38,078 nucleotides of DNA from a virus. Position 1 is the first letter of the stretch; each line of letters begins with the position of its first letter. The translations under genes and the position numbers were made by a program. Shown here in pieces: positions 19,731 through 27,830 of the stretch. The notes under the pieces are model-generated. The model was not told the origin of the DNA and did not search any database. It saw nothing but the letters and a program-made list of their open reading frames with translations. Location: positions 1 through 38,078 of the IMG/VR virus record IMGVR_UViG_3300020451_000471; one strand, 5' to 3'.

Positions 19731-19937
19731 CTAATTAATATCTTTAAACAGTTCTATAAATGTTTCCTCACTTATAACACCGCATAACGCTAAGATAGCT
19801 AAAACAACAGTAACAGCAAGAGCTACCTTCTTTTTGTTAACTCTTACTTTTCCAATCTTTTCAATACCATCAACAGTATTTTTAACCGTTTCAGGCTTTA
19901 AAAAAAATCCTTTTGCAATACCTAGTAATTTTTTCAT
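19731..19937 (-). CDS. Small single-span membrane protein of the lysis cassette, holin candidate
   Basis: A 68-residue protein with a basic amphipathic N-terminal half (KKLLGIAKGFFLKPETV, KVRVNKKK) and one hydrophobic helix (VALAVTVVLAILALCGVI, residues 38-55). It overlaps the peptidase gene by ATGA and is the last gene before a terminator. Size and position suit a holin or antiholin, yet such small basic membrane proteins in Bacteroidetes phages are poorly studied. Confidence 0.5.
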   Translation of the reverse strand: MKKLLGIAKGFFLKPETVKNTVDGIEKIGKVRVNKKKVALAVTVVLAILALCGVISEETFIELFKDIN

Positions 19938-20419
19938 GTATTCGCTTTTTTATAAATTGTTTTACCGTTAACCTTTTCAGCTATTAATATTTCACCTCTG
20001 TTATTATCACTATAACTAATATGAATCCATTTAGGTACTCCTTCACCATCTGGATATTCAATAATTAACTGATCAAACTTAATAGCACCATTAAAAGATA
20101 AACTTATAACCTCATCCAATAATATAGCGTTCTTTTCTTCTCCTCTAATCCATAACTCAATATCAGCAGCCTCACCTTTTACATGTTGACTCCTGGAACT
20201 GCCTCCAATAGCTTTATTAAGCTTTTCACATCTATAACCGCTAGTAACTCTAACAGGTAACTCTAAACTATCTCTAATAGGCTGTAATACCTCTTTACAT
20301 AGTTTAGTAAGATTATTAATAATTTCTTTACTGGGATTAAACTGATCTTCAATACCTAACCTAGAGGCGGTATTGCTTTTTAGCATTTCTGATAACGTAA
20401 AACTGTTACTTAGTTTCAT
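19934..20419 (-). CDS. Peptidase M15-family endolysin (D-Ala-D-Ala type)
   Basis: A 161-residue protein with the M15 (Hedgehog/DD-peptidase) zinc site. SGYR is at residues 60-63, IGGSSRSQHVKGEAADI carries His79 and Asp86, and WIHISY carries His133, the three zinc ligands. The N-terminal NSFTLSEMLKSNTA is typical of the phage/Bacteroidetes M15_3 type. It would cleave peptidoglycan peptide cross-links or stem peptides at lysis. It has no signal peptide, so export needs a holin. It overlaps both neighbours by 4 bases. Confidence 0.88.
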   Translation of the reverse strand: MKLSNSFTLSEMLKSNTASRLGIEDQFNPSKEIINNLTKLCKEVLQPIRDSLELPVRVTSGYRCEKLNKAIGGSSRSQHVKGEAADIELWIRGEEKNAILLDEVISLSFNGAIKFDQLIIEYPDGEGVPKWIHISYSDNNRGEILIAEKVNGKTIYKKANT

Positions 20420-20685
20420 AAGTCATTTAGTCGCTTCAAATATCCTTTTATCTCACCTATATCAGCTGCGATACTTTTAATATCATCCTCAACTTCACTA
20501 ATCTTATTCTCGAGCTTGCTATAATTTTCTTTCACCTCTTGCTTGATGGCTTTAACATCCTTCTCTAACTGCACAATTAATAACGTATTTTTTTCTGTTT
20601 TGTTATTAAATCTAATAAACCCAGTTAAAAGCCCAATGAATAAAGCTATAAATTGTAATAAATTATCGACGGTTAAGAAATCCAT
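20416..20685 (-). CDS. Membrane-anchored coiled-coil lysis protein (holin or spanin-like)
   Basis: An 89-residue protein with an N-terminal hydrophobic helix (LLQFIALFIGLLTGFIRF, residues 9-26) and a long Lys/Glu coiled coil (LEKDVKAIKQEVKENYSKLE and on to the end). Such topology fits an inner-membrane spanin-type or a holin with a cytoplasmic coiled coil. The stop overlaps the endolysin start (ATGA). An inverted repeat directly before the start codon might control it. Confidence 0.55.
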   Translation of the reverse strand: MDFLTVDNLLQFIALFIGLLTGFIRFNNKTEKNTLLIVQLEKDVKAIKQEVKENYSKLENKISEVEDDIKSIAADIGEIKGYLKRLNDL

Positions 20686-20729
20686 GCCTTAAAAAAAAAT
20701 ATTTTTGGTTAAAAAACTAAATTTAAGGC
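20686..20729 (-). promoter_or_regulatory. Inverted repeat at the start of the lysis cassette
   Basis: GCCTTAAA (20722-20729 on the minus strand) and TTTAAGGC (20686-20693) are perfect 8-base complements separated by 28 A/T-rich bases. They end exactly at the ATG of the first lysis gene. The RNA hairpin could hide the start codon region and delay lysis, or the DNA could be an operator. A TATATTTA box lies about 70 bases before the ATG (20756-20763). Confidence 0.4.
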
Positions 20730-20824
20730 GGTTATGATAAACTTTAATCATTTTATAAATATATCAAATTAAAATTACTTTTAAAATTTGTAATTAAAAT
20801 CTAAAATATTAACACCAATTTATA

Positions 20825-21007
20825 TTAAATGCTATTTATAGACAATTGCTTAAATGAATCAAATACCGCTTTTTCATCATCACTTAGATCACTATAATCT
20901 GTTATAGTTTGCATCTCCTCACCTTCATCATCTACATATTGAACTATCATTCTAGGGGGTATAGACACTAAATCAAATTGGACCACATTCTGTTTAATTT
21001 CTGACAT
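20825..21007 (-). CDS. Small acidic protein after the spike gene, unknown
   Basis: A 60-residue protein, beta at the start (VVQFDLVSIPPRMIVQYVDD) and an acidic helix at the end (DLSDDEKAVFDSFKQL). It lies 15 bases after the beta-helix protein stop. It could be a small virion protein or a chaperone for the spike. No motif recognised. Confidence 0.5.
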   Translation of the reverse strand: MSEIKQNVVQFDLVSIPPRMIVQYVDDEGEEMQTITDYSDLSDDEKAVFDSFKQLSINSI

Positions 21008-21022
21008 TTTTAATTTCTTTTT

Positions 21023-22579
21023 TTATATTAATAAATTGCCGTATGTATCAGCAGTATTTACCATATTATTAGCATTTGTATTTACAACAGCCGTTGTACA
21101 TCCTTTAAAGGTATTTTTAGCCCATTTACCATCAGCTACTGAATTAGCATTTAAACCATTAGCACCAGAGTTTACTACCTCACCAAAACAACCACTAAGC
21201 AAAAAGCCATCAGCAGCTGGAGCGTTTATTATTGCAAAAGCATGCCCTCCAGCATTATCCCATAAACAATTAGCCTTAACATCAATCAATTTAGGGTCTG
21301 CAATACCATACACCGCTATATTAGCTGTGCTTAAAGATGAACCTCCAAATATTTTTGCAGCATTATTCACCCTTAAACCACTATTAGCAGTTGAGTAATA
21401 ATCACTACTATAAGATTCTGCATAACCTCTAATATAACCTCCCTCTGAGCTTGTTGAGTATGCAGAGCAATTAAACAATTTGCTAAATACCGTTGCTGTA
21501 TCTCCTATTGCCTCTACACCATCTCCAGCCGTTGAATAAAAGGTACAATTGTGAGCTTCATTGCTACCATTGCCTAAATAACCTCCCCTACTACCATCAG
21601 AGCGAAAAATGCAATTAAATACTTTTGAGCTGCTTCTAATGTAATTATAACTTGATGCAGAGTACATACTACTATTATAAACTTTACTATTTATAATATC
21701 ATTAGTACCTGTACTGTTAATATAAATGCCTTCTAAATTAGGGGAGTTTGTAGACCTAAAACCTGTACTACCTCCAGTGCTTAAAAATATACCTCCAATT
21801 TGACTGCAATAAATAGACGCAGCTAAACCTACTGAACTTTCAAAAGTAATACCATGAGCATAAACAGTAGCAGTTATTTGATTTGAGTACAAATTAACAT
21901 TTGATGAGGCTGCACTTCCTCCTGTTTTCTTTATTTTTCCTCCCCCTGTGATTCTAAAAGTTGTTGAGGCTGGTGCCGTAAATACGTAAAAATCTGAAGC
22001 AGCAGTGTTTTTATATTCATACCCGTTCATATTCCATGTAACCCCATCTACAAAATTAATAGTTGATGTACCAGATACAGATATATTTGCAAACTGCTCT
22101 ATAACATCACCACTAGAAGCAGCAGCTAAAGCGGTATCAATACCAGAATAATACGTAAATGCTCCAGTACTATCACTAATTCCAAACTTACCGAAACTAG
22201 CACCCATACCAGCCCATGCAGAACCATCATAAACCATTAATGCATCAGCAGTCTTATCATAGCATAAACTACTCTTTTGAGGTGTAATACTATTCCAGTT
22301 AGTACCGTCATACCTAACCCAGTCCTGTAAGCTAACACCTCCCCAGCCAGCATTAACACTACCACCACTAGATAGTATGTAAATATCTCCGCTGTTTGTA
22401 GTTGGAGGAGCTACACTGCCATCAACAAAGTTTAAAGCAGCTGGTAATAATAATTCATCAATACTCTCTAGCTCTCCTTTCTCATTCTTAAAAGCATAAT
22501 CTCCATTGTTAGCACCGCTAAACCATTTAGGATTATGTATGTCAGCAGCCGCTGTTATATTCTTATGTAATATTGCCAT
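21023..22579 (-). CDS. Tail spike/receptor-binding protein with beta-helix
   Basis: A 518-residue protein in three parts. The N-terminal attachment segment (about 1-50) is followed by a DUF2793-like region (about 57-125, APPTTNSGDIYIL, WVRYDGTNWNSIT, KTADALMVYDGSAW), then a right-handed beta-helix from about 140 to 480 with many short Ser/Asn/Gly-rich rungs (TINFVDGVTWNMNG, GIYINSTGTNDIINSK). It probably binds, and may cut, host surface glycan, but catalytic residues cannot be picked by eye. It lies between the connector and lysis genes, apart from the other fibre-like genes at 36-38 kb. Confidence 0.7.
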   Translation of the reverse strand: MAILHKNITAAADIHNPKWFSGANNGDYAFKNEKGELESIDELLLPAALNFVDGSVAPPTTNSGDIYILSSGGSVNAGWGGVSLQDWVRYDGTNWNSITPQKSSLCYDKTADALMVYDGSAWAGMGASFGKFGISDSTGAFTYYSGIDTALAAASSGDVIEQFANISVSGTSTINFVDGVTWNMNGYEYKNTAASDFYVFTAPASTTFRITGGGKIKKTGGSAASSNVNLYSNQITATVYAHGITFESSVGLAASIYCSQIGGIFLSTGGSTGFRSTNSPNLEGIYINSTGTNDIINSKVYNSSMYSASSYNYIRSSSKVFNCIFRSDGSRGGYLGNGSNEAHNCTFYSTAGDGVEAIGDTATVFSKLFNCSAYSTSSEGGYIRGYAESYSSDYYSTANSGLRVNNAAKIFGGSSLSTANIAVYGIADPKLIDVKANCLWDNAGGHAFAIINAPAADGFLLSGCFGEVVNSGANGLNANSVADGKWAKNTFKGCTTAVVNTNANNMVNTADTYGNLLI

Positions 22580-22582
22580 ATC

Positions 22583-23086
22583 TTAATAAAATATAATGCC
22601 TTTTTTATTCACTTGTACAGGAGTTTCGCAATCATCAAATAAAGGAAATTTAGTACTATCAGCATCTTTAGCCTCTTTGATATACTCTATCATGTCCTTT
22701 TTCCAGAAATCAGCCTTATTAATATAGAAATCCCTAGATTGAGAATATTCAAAATTATTAGCCTGACTAGATTGTTCTGTGTTGTTCTCCATTGCGCCTT
22801 GATTAGTCAATTGAGTATGTATTTTAGAATACACCTCATAGACTACATAATGAGCTAACATAGGCTTTATAAACTGATTTACTATAATAGTGTTATCACC
22901 TGTTAAACTAGCTCCAGCTATCTGGGTTAAAAGCTCATCATAATACTTTACTCCTAATACAGGCTTAATATACTTTCTTTGACTAGTTAAAATGTACTTA
23001 TCAAAATAAGCAGTATCAAAATAATTATCATTTATAGCTTGACTACTAACCTCCGTAGGAGTCATCATTTCAGTATTATACGCCAT
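22583..23086 (-). CDS. Head-tail connector/adaptor-like protein
   Basis: A 167-residue helical protein just downstream of the portal. Features include MTPTEVSSQAIND, YFDKYILTSQRKYIKPVLG and a C-terminal hydrophobic strand. Its size, helices and position match the small head-completion (DUF6712-like) proteins found next to portals in Bacteroidetes phages. It would extend the portal and receive the tail. Confidence 0.6.
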   Translation of the reverse strand: MAYNTEMMTPTEVSSQAINDNYFDTAYFDKYILTSQRKYIKPVLGVKYYDELLTQIAGASLTGDNTIIVNQFIKPMLAHYVVYEVYSKIHTQLTNQGAMENNTEQSSQANNFEYSQSRDFYINKADFWKKDMIEYIKEAKDADSTKFPLFDDCETPVQVNKKGIIFY

Positions 23087-23091
23087 ATTTA

Positions 23092-24729
23092 TTAACTGTT
23101 TTCTATTTCCTTAATCTTTCTCTCAGCCCAACTCTTCATACTCTTACCTCCCCACAATAAATATGAGATAGTACCACAAGCCTTTGTGTCACTTGGATCA
23201 TAGTACTCTTCTGCTCTTGATAAATAACTAAATGTCCTTTTTATAGTGCTAAAGCTTAAGCCTCTTCTGTTGGCGATGTCTTGCGCTCTTTGCTTACCTA
23301 CGCTAGTAGCACATTTATTATTAACCTCATCATTTAGCTTTATACCTCTTTTAGCATTGTTAACTGCACTATCTGGATAGTCTGCATAGGTTTTAGAATA
23401 AATACTGTTTTGATAAGTGTTATTGATTTCATTCTCAACCTCATCCTCTTCAATATTCTGCACAGCATTCTCATTAACAAACTGCTCACCTCTCCCATCT
23501 TCTAACATTTCTAAGCCTAGCATCTTTCTAGCCTCATTAATAGTTATAACAGCGTTTAAATCAACCTTTGCACTATCTCCAACAGGGCTAACATTTAATA
23601 TACCTACTTCAATATTACCGTATTTAGTATCTCTCTTTATAATAGTGTTTAAAGCTCTTAATAATGGCTCTTGAAAATCTGGTATAACTACGCTATTCAT
23701 AAACTTGTCATACTCATCTTTAATCTGTTGATTGCTACCTAACTTACCAGCAGTTTCTATACCGGCTAAACTAGGAGTAATCCTATGAGCGGAAATAATG
23801 GCCTTTGTACATAAAGTTGATAGCTCCATAAATTCACCATCACGCTCCCTATCAAACTCCTTAATACTTGCAGCTTGTTCTGGGCTATCTAAAAGCTCTA
23901 CTAAAAATTTATCATTGTTAGCTTCACCTGTAAATTTCTCTTTAATCTTTTCAACGTATTGTTGAGCGTTTAAACCATCTGGAACCTCCCCAAACATCTG
24001 AATAAGTACACTAGGGAAAAACCCATTATCAAACTTATCAATATTGTACTTTGACATTCTGTACTCAATATCAATCCAATCTAAAGCACCTACATAATCT
24101 GGTAATCCGTAAAAATTGAACTCAGGATATTTACGCATTATATGAATTAAAAACTCTTTTTGATTAGTACCATTAAAAAAGTCTAACTCATTTACAGGAT
24201 ATTGAGCTGATGGTGTATTACTTAATTCTATATCTCTCCAGAAATTTGATAAATAAGCAATATCACCTGTTTTGCCTTTTCTTACCGTCGTAGCATCGTA
24301 ACAATATAATGCCGTATAATCACCGCTTTTTTTAACATGAGGGTAAGCATTACCAGTAATAACATAAGACTGTACAAGGTCGCTAAATACATCATACAAG
24401 GTAGCTCCTTCAGGATTAACCTCTTTACACCATTCTTTAAAATCATTAGGTAGCTCATCATATCCAACATTCTCGCCATCCACCTTGAAAGTAAAGCCTT
24501 TGCCCTTGATAAAAGTTATCTTTTGATTTATAATACTGCTATGAGTACTGGACCTTCTGGCCCTCTTTGCTAAATCATTTACATAAATGTTATCCGAGTC
24601 TTGAAAAAATGGAACCCACTTCTGCTCAATATCAATATTAGGCTCTTTCTCCTTCTTAACTATTGGAGTAGTAATCGGATCAGTCTTAACAGTACTGGCC
24701 TTTATACTACTTATCTTCTTTTGGCTCAT
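23092..24729 (-). CDS. Portal protein with extra C-terminal domain
   Basis: A 545-residue portal. The N-terminal and middle parts carry HK97/PBSX-type portal features: HSSIINQKITFIKGKG, VTGNAYPHV-like region (VITGNAYPHVKKSG), FYGLPDYVGALDWI and GFFPSVLIQMFG. After the portal core (to about 430) there is a distinct Cys-containing domain (about 445-545) with PDSAVNNAKRGIKLN, GKQRAQDIANRRG, LSRAEEYYD and YLLWGGKSMKSWAERKI. I recall this domain fused to several phage head proteins. The portal is the DNA entry dodecamer and binds terminase. It is encoded downstream of the capsid gene, an unusual order. Confidence 0.85.
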   Translation of the reverse strand: MSQKKISSIKASTVKTDPITTPIVKKEKEPNIDIEQKWVPFFQDSDNIYVNDLAKRARRSSTHSSIINQKITFIKGKGFTFKVDGENVGYDELPNDFKEWCKEVNPEGATLYDVFSDLVQSYVITGNAYPHVKKSGDYTALYCYDATTVRKGKTGDIAYLSNFWRDIELSNTPSAQYPVNELDFFNGTNQKEFLIHIMRKYPEFNFYGLPDYVGALDWIDIEYRMSKYNIDKFDNGFFPSVLIQMFGEVPDGLNAQQYVEKIKEKFTGEANNDKFLVELLDSPEQAASIKEFDRERDGEFMELSTLCTKAIISAHRITPSLAGIETAGKLGSNQQIKDEYDKFMNSVVIPDFQEPLLRALNTIIKRDTKYGNIEVGILNVSPVGDSAKVDLNAVITINEARKMLGLEMLEDGRGEQFVNENAVQNIEEDEVENEINNTYQNSIYSKTYADYPDSAVNNAKRGIKLNDEVNNKCATSVGKQRAQDIANRRGLSFSTIKRTFSYLSRAEEYYDPSDTKACGTISYLLWGGKSMKSWAERKIKEIENS

Positions 24730-24883
24730 CTTTTACCTTTTCGATTGATACAACATCTTTAAATCCAGCGTTGTATAGTTTCTTTAAGTCCTTTTGGCTT
24801 GTTTTCTCAGTCAGATTAATAATACCTACTGAACCCATTATCTTTTTACCTATAAAACTAGGGTCTATAATATATTTGCTCAT
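24707..24883 (-). CDS. Small basic protein overlapping the portal gene
   Basis: An ATG at 24881-24883 opens a 58-codon frame (MSKYIIDPSFIGKKIMG, then KDLKKLYNAGFKDVVSIE) ending 23 bases inside the portal gene. The sequence looks natural, basic and mixed alpha/beta. A TATATTTA box sits 4 bases before the ATG, suggesting a nearly leaderless transcript. It fills the space between a terminator and the portal. It may be a small head protein. Confidence 0.55.
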   Translation of the reverse strand: MSKYIIDPSFIGKKIMGSVGIINLTEKTSQKDLKKLYNAGFKDVVSIEKVKDEPKEDK

Positions 24884-24920
24884 ATTATAAATATAATAAA
24901 ATTATTCATACTCACTATAC

Positions 24921-24953
24921 AAAAAAAAAGGGAGAACACATAACCGCTCCCCC
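24921..24953 (-). terminator. Terminator between capsid block and portal block
   Basis: GGGAG and CTCCC pair around a 12-base loop on the minus strand, followed by nine T. A small hairpin (GTTGC/GCAAC, 24962-24974) stands just before it. It would end transcripts from the protease, capsid and 189-residue gene. Confidence 0.7.
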
Positions 24954-24990
24954 TAAAATGTTGCAAAGCAACTATCCACCATAAACAATA

Positions 24991-25560
24991 TTACGAACCT
25001 AGTGATACTGTACCAGAGCTATTAGTAGTGATGGAACCTACAAATTCTCTTACTAGCTGGGCTTGTTTACCAGCAAAAGTTACAGTATAACCATTTTGTC
25101 CTTGCAACTCAGCTTCTAAAACTTCATTAGCAATAGCATCTACTGACGCATCTTTACCCATAATTTCATCATAACCTAAAACAAAAGCTTTATTATCATT
25201 AGTTTCTTTGTTGTAAGTTTCAAAAATTACTATTAAACCACATGATTCAACATAACTGTTAATCCCTTTGGCTTTTACTTTCTCCATTTTTGGAGAGAAC
25301 ACCTCTAAAGAAGTTTCATAAGAAATAGAACCGTTTTCACGTGAACCCTCTGAGCTATATAACTTTGTTTCCAATTCCCCTTCAATCTCGAAAAACTTAT
25401 CATCAGTAGTACTTAGAGTAACCGCTGTGTAAGAATGATTATCAGTAGAAGCAGTAAACGTAGTCACATCATCTTTGTTTATAACGAATACTCTTTTGAT
25501 ACCACCTCTGCGGTTTTCATCGTTACAACTTATTAAAATATCTGTTGTTATTTCTGACAT
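24991..25560 (-). CDS. Virion structural protein, possible tail tube
   Basis: A 189-residue beta-rich, Ser/Thr-rich protein with an acidic centre (FFEIEGELETKLYSSEGSRENGS) and an ending GYTVTFAGKQAQLVREFVGSI. The alternating strands and single-domain size fit a tail tube or decoration protein. Between hairpins at 25581 and 24921 it forms a separate unit, as expected for a product needed in many copies. Tube versus decoration cannot be decided from the sequence. Confidence 0.45.
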   Translation of the reverse strand: MSEITTDILISCNDENRRGGIKRVFVINKDDVTTFTASTDNHSYTAVTLSTTDDKFFEIEGELETKLYSSEGSRENGSISYETSLEVFSPKMEKVKAKGINSYVESCGLIVIFETYNKETNDNKAFVLGYDEIMGKDASVDAIANEVLEAELQGQNGYTVTFAGKQAQLVREFVGSITTNSSGTVSLGS

Positions 25561-25580
25561 CTTTATAAAATTTATTAGTT

Positions 25581-25607
25581 AAAAAAATGCCCCCCATAAA
25601 GAGGGGC
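25581..25607 (-). terminator. Hairpin after the major capsid gene, likely partial terminator
   Basis: GCCCCTC and GGGGGGC form a G/C-rich stem with a short A/T loop on the minus strand, followed by ATTTTTTT. It lies 8 bases after the capsid stop, so it likely sets a high capsid to downstream-gene ratio. Confidence 0.7.
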
Positions 25608-25615
25608 TTTAATTC

Positions 25616-26629
25616 TTAGTAGTAGAAAGAAATCAACTCACCAAATACAAACTGCGCTCCCATTTTATACTTAGCAATAATCTTTAACAACTCATCATCA
25701 TCATCATTACTTCTAAACTTCAATTGAGAACCAGCATCAGCAACATCAGTACCTATTACTAGGTTATCATCTACTGTGTAAACTACCATATTCTTTCCTA
25801 TGTTAGCATTAGGATTAGTAGCATCAGCTAACTGTGTATCCCATCCAGTAATTTCTACAACTGGAATACCTCTGAAAGTCAAAGATTGTCCATCTTGTAA
25901 CAACTGAAGCCCTAAAGCGTTTCCAGTACCTAACTGCTCATAAGTAGTCATCAAGTTATCTACGATTGTAGCAGTAACTCTAAAAGACTTAGATGCGTTT
26001 GGCATTTGTCTAAGTACCTTAGTTTGGTTTTCGTAAGCAGACTTTAACAAAGTGTAAGCACCATCAGCAACTAGATCACCGTTAGTATCTTCAACATTTG
26101 CAATTGCAGTCATCTCTACATATTTCCCTAAAGAAGCTGAGTTATCAACGAATAACTGTACAAAACCATCAAACTGGTTGTAATCAGATGATGCAGCAGT
26201 AGAAGCAGCAAACCATGCCATACGTCCGTTATCATCAGCAATAGCTTCAGCAACTCTTTTACGAGCAACTTCACCTACAACTGTATCAGTTAAATCATCA
26301 ATTGCAGTTCCTGAACCGTAAAACTCTTCAAAGATAGTACCGTAAAAAGCATCTCCACACTCTTCAAGGTTAACCTTAAGTTTTGATACTTCTAAAGTTC
26401 TATCAGAAACAGAAGTTACTCCACCAGTAGCAGAAAAACCGCAAGTTGTATACTTTCTAACGATTTTCGTTAGAGATGAGTTAAGGTACATGTTAGCCTT
26501 AACCTTAATGTTAGGTATTACTCTAATACCTGCTAAATCTGAACTTCCCTCCTGTGGAGCGAATAAGATTTCTGTAAATTCCTGTCCTGAATAAGTAGAG
26601 GAAATTGATTGTGTAATAAAATTTGCCAT
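25616..26629 (-). CDS. Major capsid protein (HK97 fold)
   Basis: A 337-residue protein following the prohead protease, with hallmarks of Bacteroidetes phage capsids. It has an N-terminal segment (SSTYSGQEFTEILFAPQ), a long alpha helix with acidic/basic residues (ARKRVAEAIADDNGRMAW), a P-domain-like QTKVLRQMPNASKSFRVTATIVDNL and the E-loop/A-domain stretch LTFRGIPVVEITGWDTQ. Order protease then capsid and the hairpin directly after agree. No decay is visible. Confidence 0.85.
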   Translation of the reverse strand: MANFITQSISSTYSGQEFTEILFAPQEGSSDLAGIRVIPNIKVKANMYLNSSLTKIVRKYTTCGFSATGGVTSVSDRTLEVSKLKVNLEECGDAFYGTIFEEFYGSGTAIDDLTDTVVGEVARKRVAEAIADDNGRMAWFAASTAASSDYNQFDGFVQLFVDNSASLGKYVEMTAIANVEDTNGDLVADGAYTLLKSAYENQTKVLRQMPNASKSFRVTATIVDNLMTTYEQLGTGNALGLQLLQDGQSLTFRGIPVVEITGWDTQLADATNPNANIGKNMVVYTVDDNLVIGTDVADAGSQLKFRSNDDDDELLKIIAKYKMGAQFVFGELISFYY

Positions 26630-26640
26630 CTTTTTTAATT

Positions 26641-27048
26641 TTAGCTTTTATATGAAGATTTTAAAATATTTAGGATTGCAGCACCTAATTCATCCACCTC
26701 TTTAACATTAGCTTCAGGATTAACTACATCATCTTTAGCCTCTAATGGCTTTCTGGATGCTTTTGCTTTATCCAATTCCTTTTTTAATTCTGCTAACTCA
26801 CTATCCTTAGCGGTTAGTTCAGCTTTAATTGAATCCATAAGCTCCGCTTTGATAGACTCAACATCAACTGCATCCTGTGGCTCTTCTGTTACCTCCTCAG
26901 TAGTTTCCTCAACTTCTTCAGTAGTTTCTTCAACAGCCTCAACTTCTGGAGTTTCTTCTGTTACCTCTTCTACTGCTTCAGCTTTAGGAGCTAGCAATTC
27001 AGATACATAAGCCTTTAGCTGGTCTAATAGACCTTCCTTTTCAGACAT
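26641..27048 (-). CDS. Possible nested scaffold protein (internal start)
   Basis: An in-frame ATG at residue 218 of the protease gene, just after the protease domain and preceded by an A-rich stretch (AAATAACGTGAAT), would give a 135-residue acidic coiled-coil product (MSEKEGLLDQLKAYVSELL). This is the arrangement of nested scaffold genes such as lambda Nu3. It is inferred only from domain border and start context. Confidence 0.4.
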   Translation of the reverse strand: MSEKEGLLDQLKAYVSELLAPKAEAVEEVTEETPEVEAVEETTEEVEETTEEVTEEPQDAVDVESIKAELMDSIKAELTAKDSELAELKKELDKAKASRKPLEAKDDVVNPEANVKEVDELGAAILNILKSSYKS

Positions 27049-27699
27049 ATTCACGTTATTTAATTGATTTACATAATTAGACGGTACTTTGTACCCTTTC
27101 TTGGCCAACTCTTTAGGACTAGCATAAGCAGCAATAGTAAGAGCAACCTCTATACTACCTATAAAATTGTACTCCTTAGCCTCTTCAGCAGTTAGCCATG
27201 TTTCCGCTTTCATCATGTCTTGAATTGTAGATAATTCTAAACCTGTTGAATTAGCGTAGATTTTAGCAAGTTTCAAGTTAATCTTATCCATTAACTGGGC
27301 TTGCTTTTCTAACTCCTCTTGATAATCTCTAATCTCATCACTATTCATACCAGCCATACTAACAACAGGCATCCATGCATTGTGGATCATAAAGAAACTG
27401 TTTTCACTCATAACAGGTAACTCACTACCAGATAGAGCAATGATTGTAGCAGCACTAGCAGCTAAACCTTCAATTTTAACAGATACATTATAAGAAGAAT
27501 TTTTTAAGAAGTCGTAAATAGCAAGAGCATCAAAAACTGAACCACCTCCACTATTTACAGTAAGCTCTATATCTTTACTACCTGAAGCCTTAACCTCATC
27601 AATAAAGCTTTTAGCATCAATACCAAAAGAGCCTATTTCCTCATCTATTGAAATAGATAACTTATTATTTATTGAATTACTTATATTATACCAATTCAT
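26641..27699 (-). CDS. ClpP-like prohead protease fused to a scaffold-like acidic coiled coil
   Basis: A 352-residue protein. Residues 1-200 are a ClpP-type serine protease: LTVNSGGGSVFDALAIYDF, catalytic Ser82 in GLAASAAT and His106 in FFMIHNAW. Residues about 218-352 are Glu/Thr-rich acidic repeats (EEVTEETPEVEAVEETTEEV) and a coiled coil (DSELAELKKELDKAKASRK), typical of a scaffolding core removed during maturation. An internal ATG at 27048 may express the scaffold alone. It cleaves scaffold and capsid in the prohead. The gene lies just upstream of the capsid gene. Confidence 0.85.
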   Translation of the reverse strand: MNWYNISNSINNKLSISIDEEIGSFGIDAKSFIDEVKASGSKDIELTVNSGGGSVFDALAIYDFLKNSSYNVSVKIEGLAASAATIIALSGSELPVMSENSFFMIHNAWMPVVSMAGMNSDEIRDYQEELEKQAQLMDKINLKLAKIYANSTGLELSTIQDMMKAETWLTAEEAKEYNFIGSIEVALTIAAYASPKELAKKGYKVPSNYVNQLNNVNMSEKEGLLDQLKAYVSELLAPKAEAVEEVTEETPEVEAVEETTEEVEETTEEVTEEPQDAVDVESIKAELMDSIKAELTAKDSELAELKKELDKAKASRKPLEAKDDVVNPEANVKEVDELGAAILNILKSSYKS

Positions 27700-27749
27700 T
27701 TAACAACAATAAACAATTGTTTTATGATTGATATGTAAAAGTTTTATAC

Positions 27750-27783
27750 AAAAAAAAAGAGGGATACCCTAAACCCTCTTTTT
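27750..27783 (-). terminator. Terminator closing the tail block, possibly bidirectional
   Basis: AAAGAGGG and CCCTCTTT form a perfect 8-bp stem with a 10-base loop on the minus strand, followed by nine T. Because the stem ends in A/T runs on both sides it may terminate both strands. It separates tail genes from the protease-capsid genes. Confidence 0.8.
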
Positions 27784-27830
27784 GAATTACAAAACTATTT
27801 ACTTATGAAGTAAAAAGCTAAGATATAAAT

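Noticed and set aside
24282-24479. A 65-codon minus-strand frame inside the portal gene
   Set aside because: Met/Leu-rich out-of-frame shadow wholly within a well-supported portal sequence.
26870-26990. Repetitive stretch as a CRISPR or tandem repeat element
   Set aside because: The repeats are codon-level GAA/ACT-type repeats of the acidic Glu/Thr segment in the protease-scaffold gene, with no spacers.
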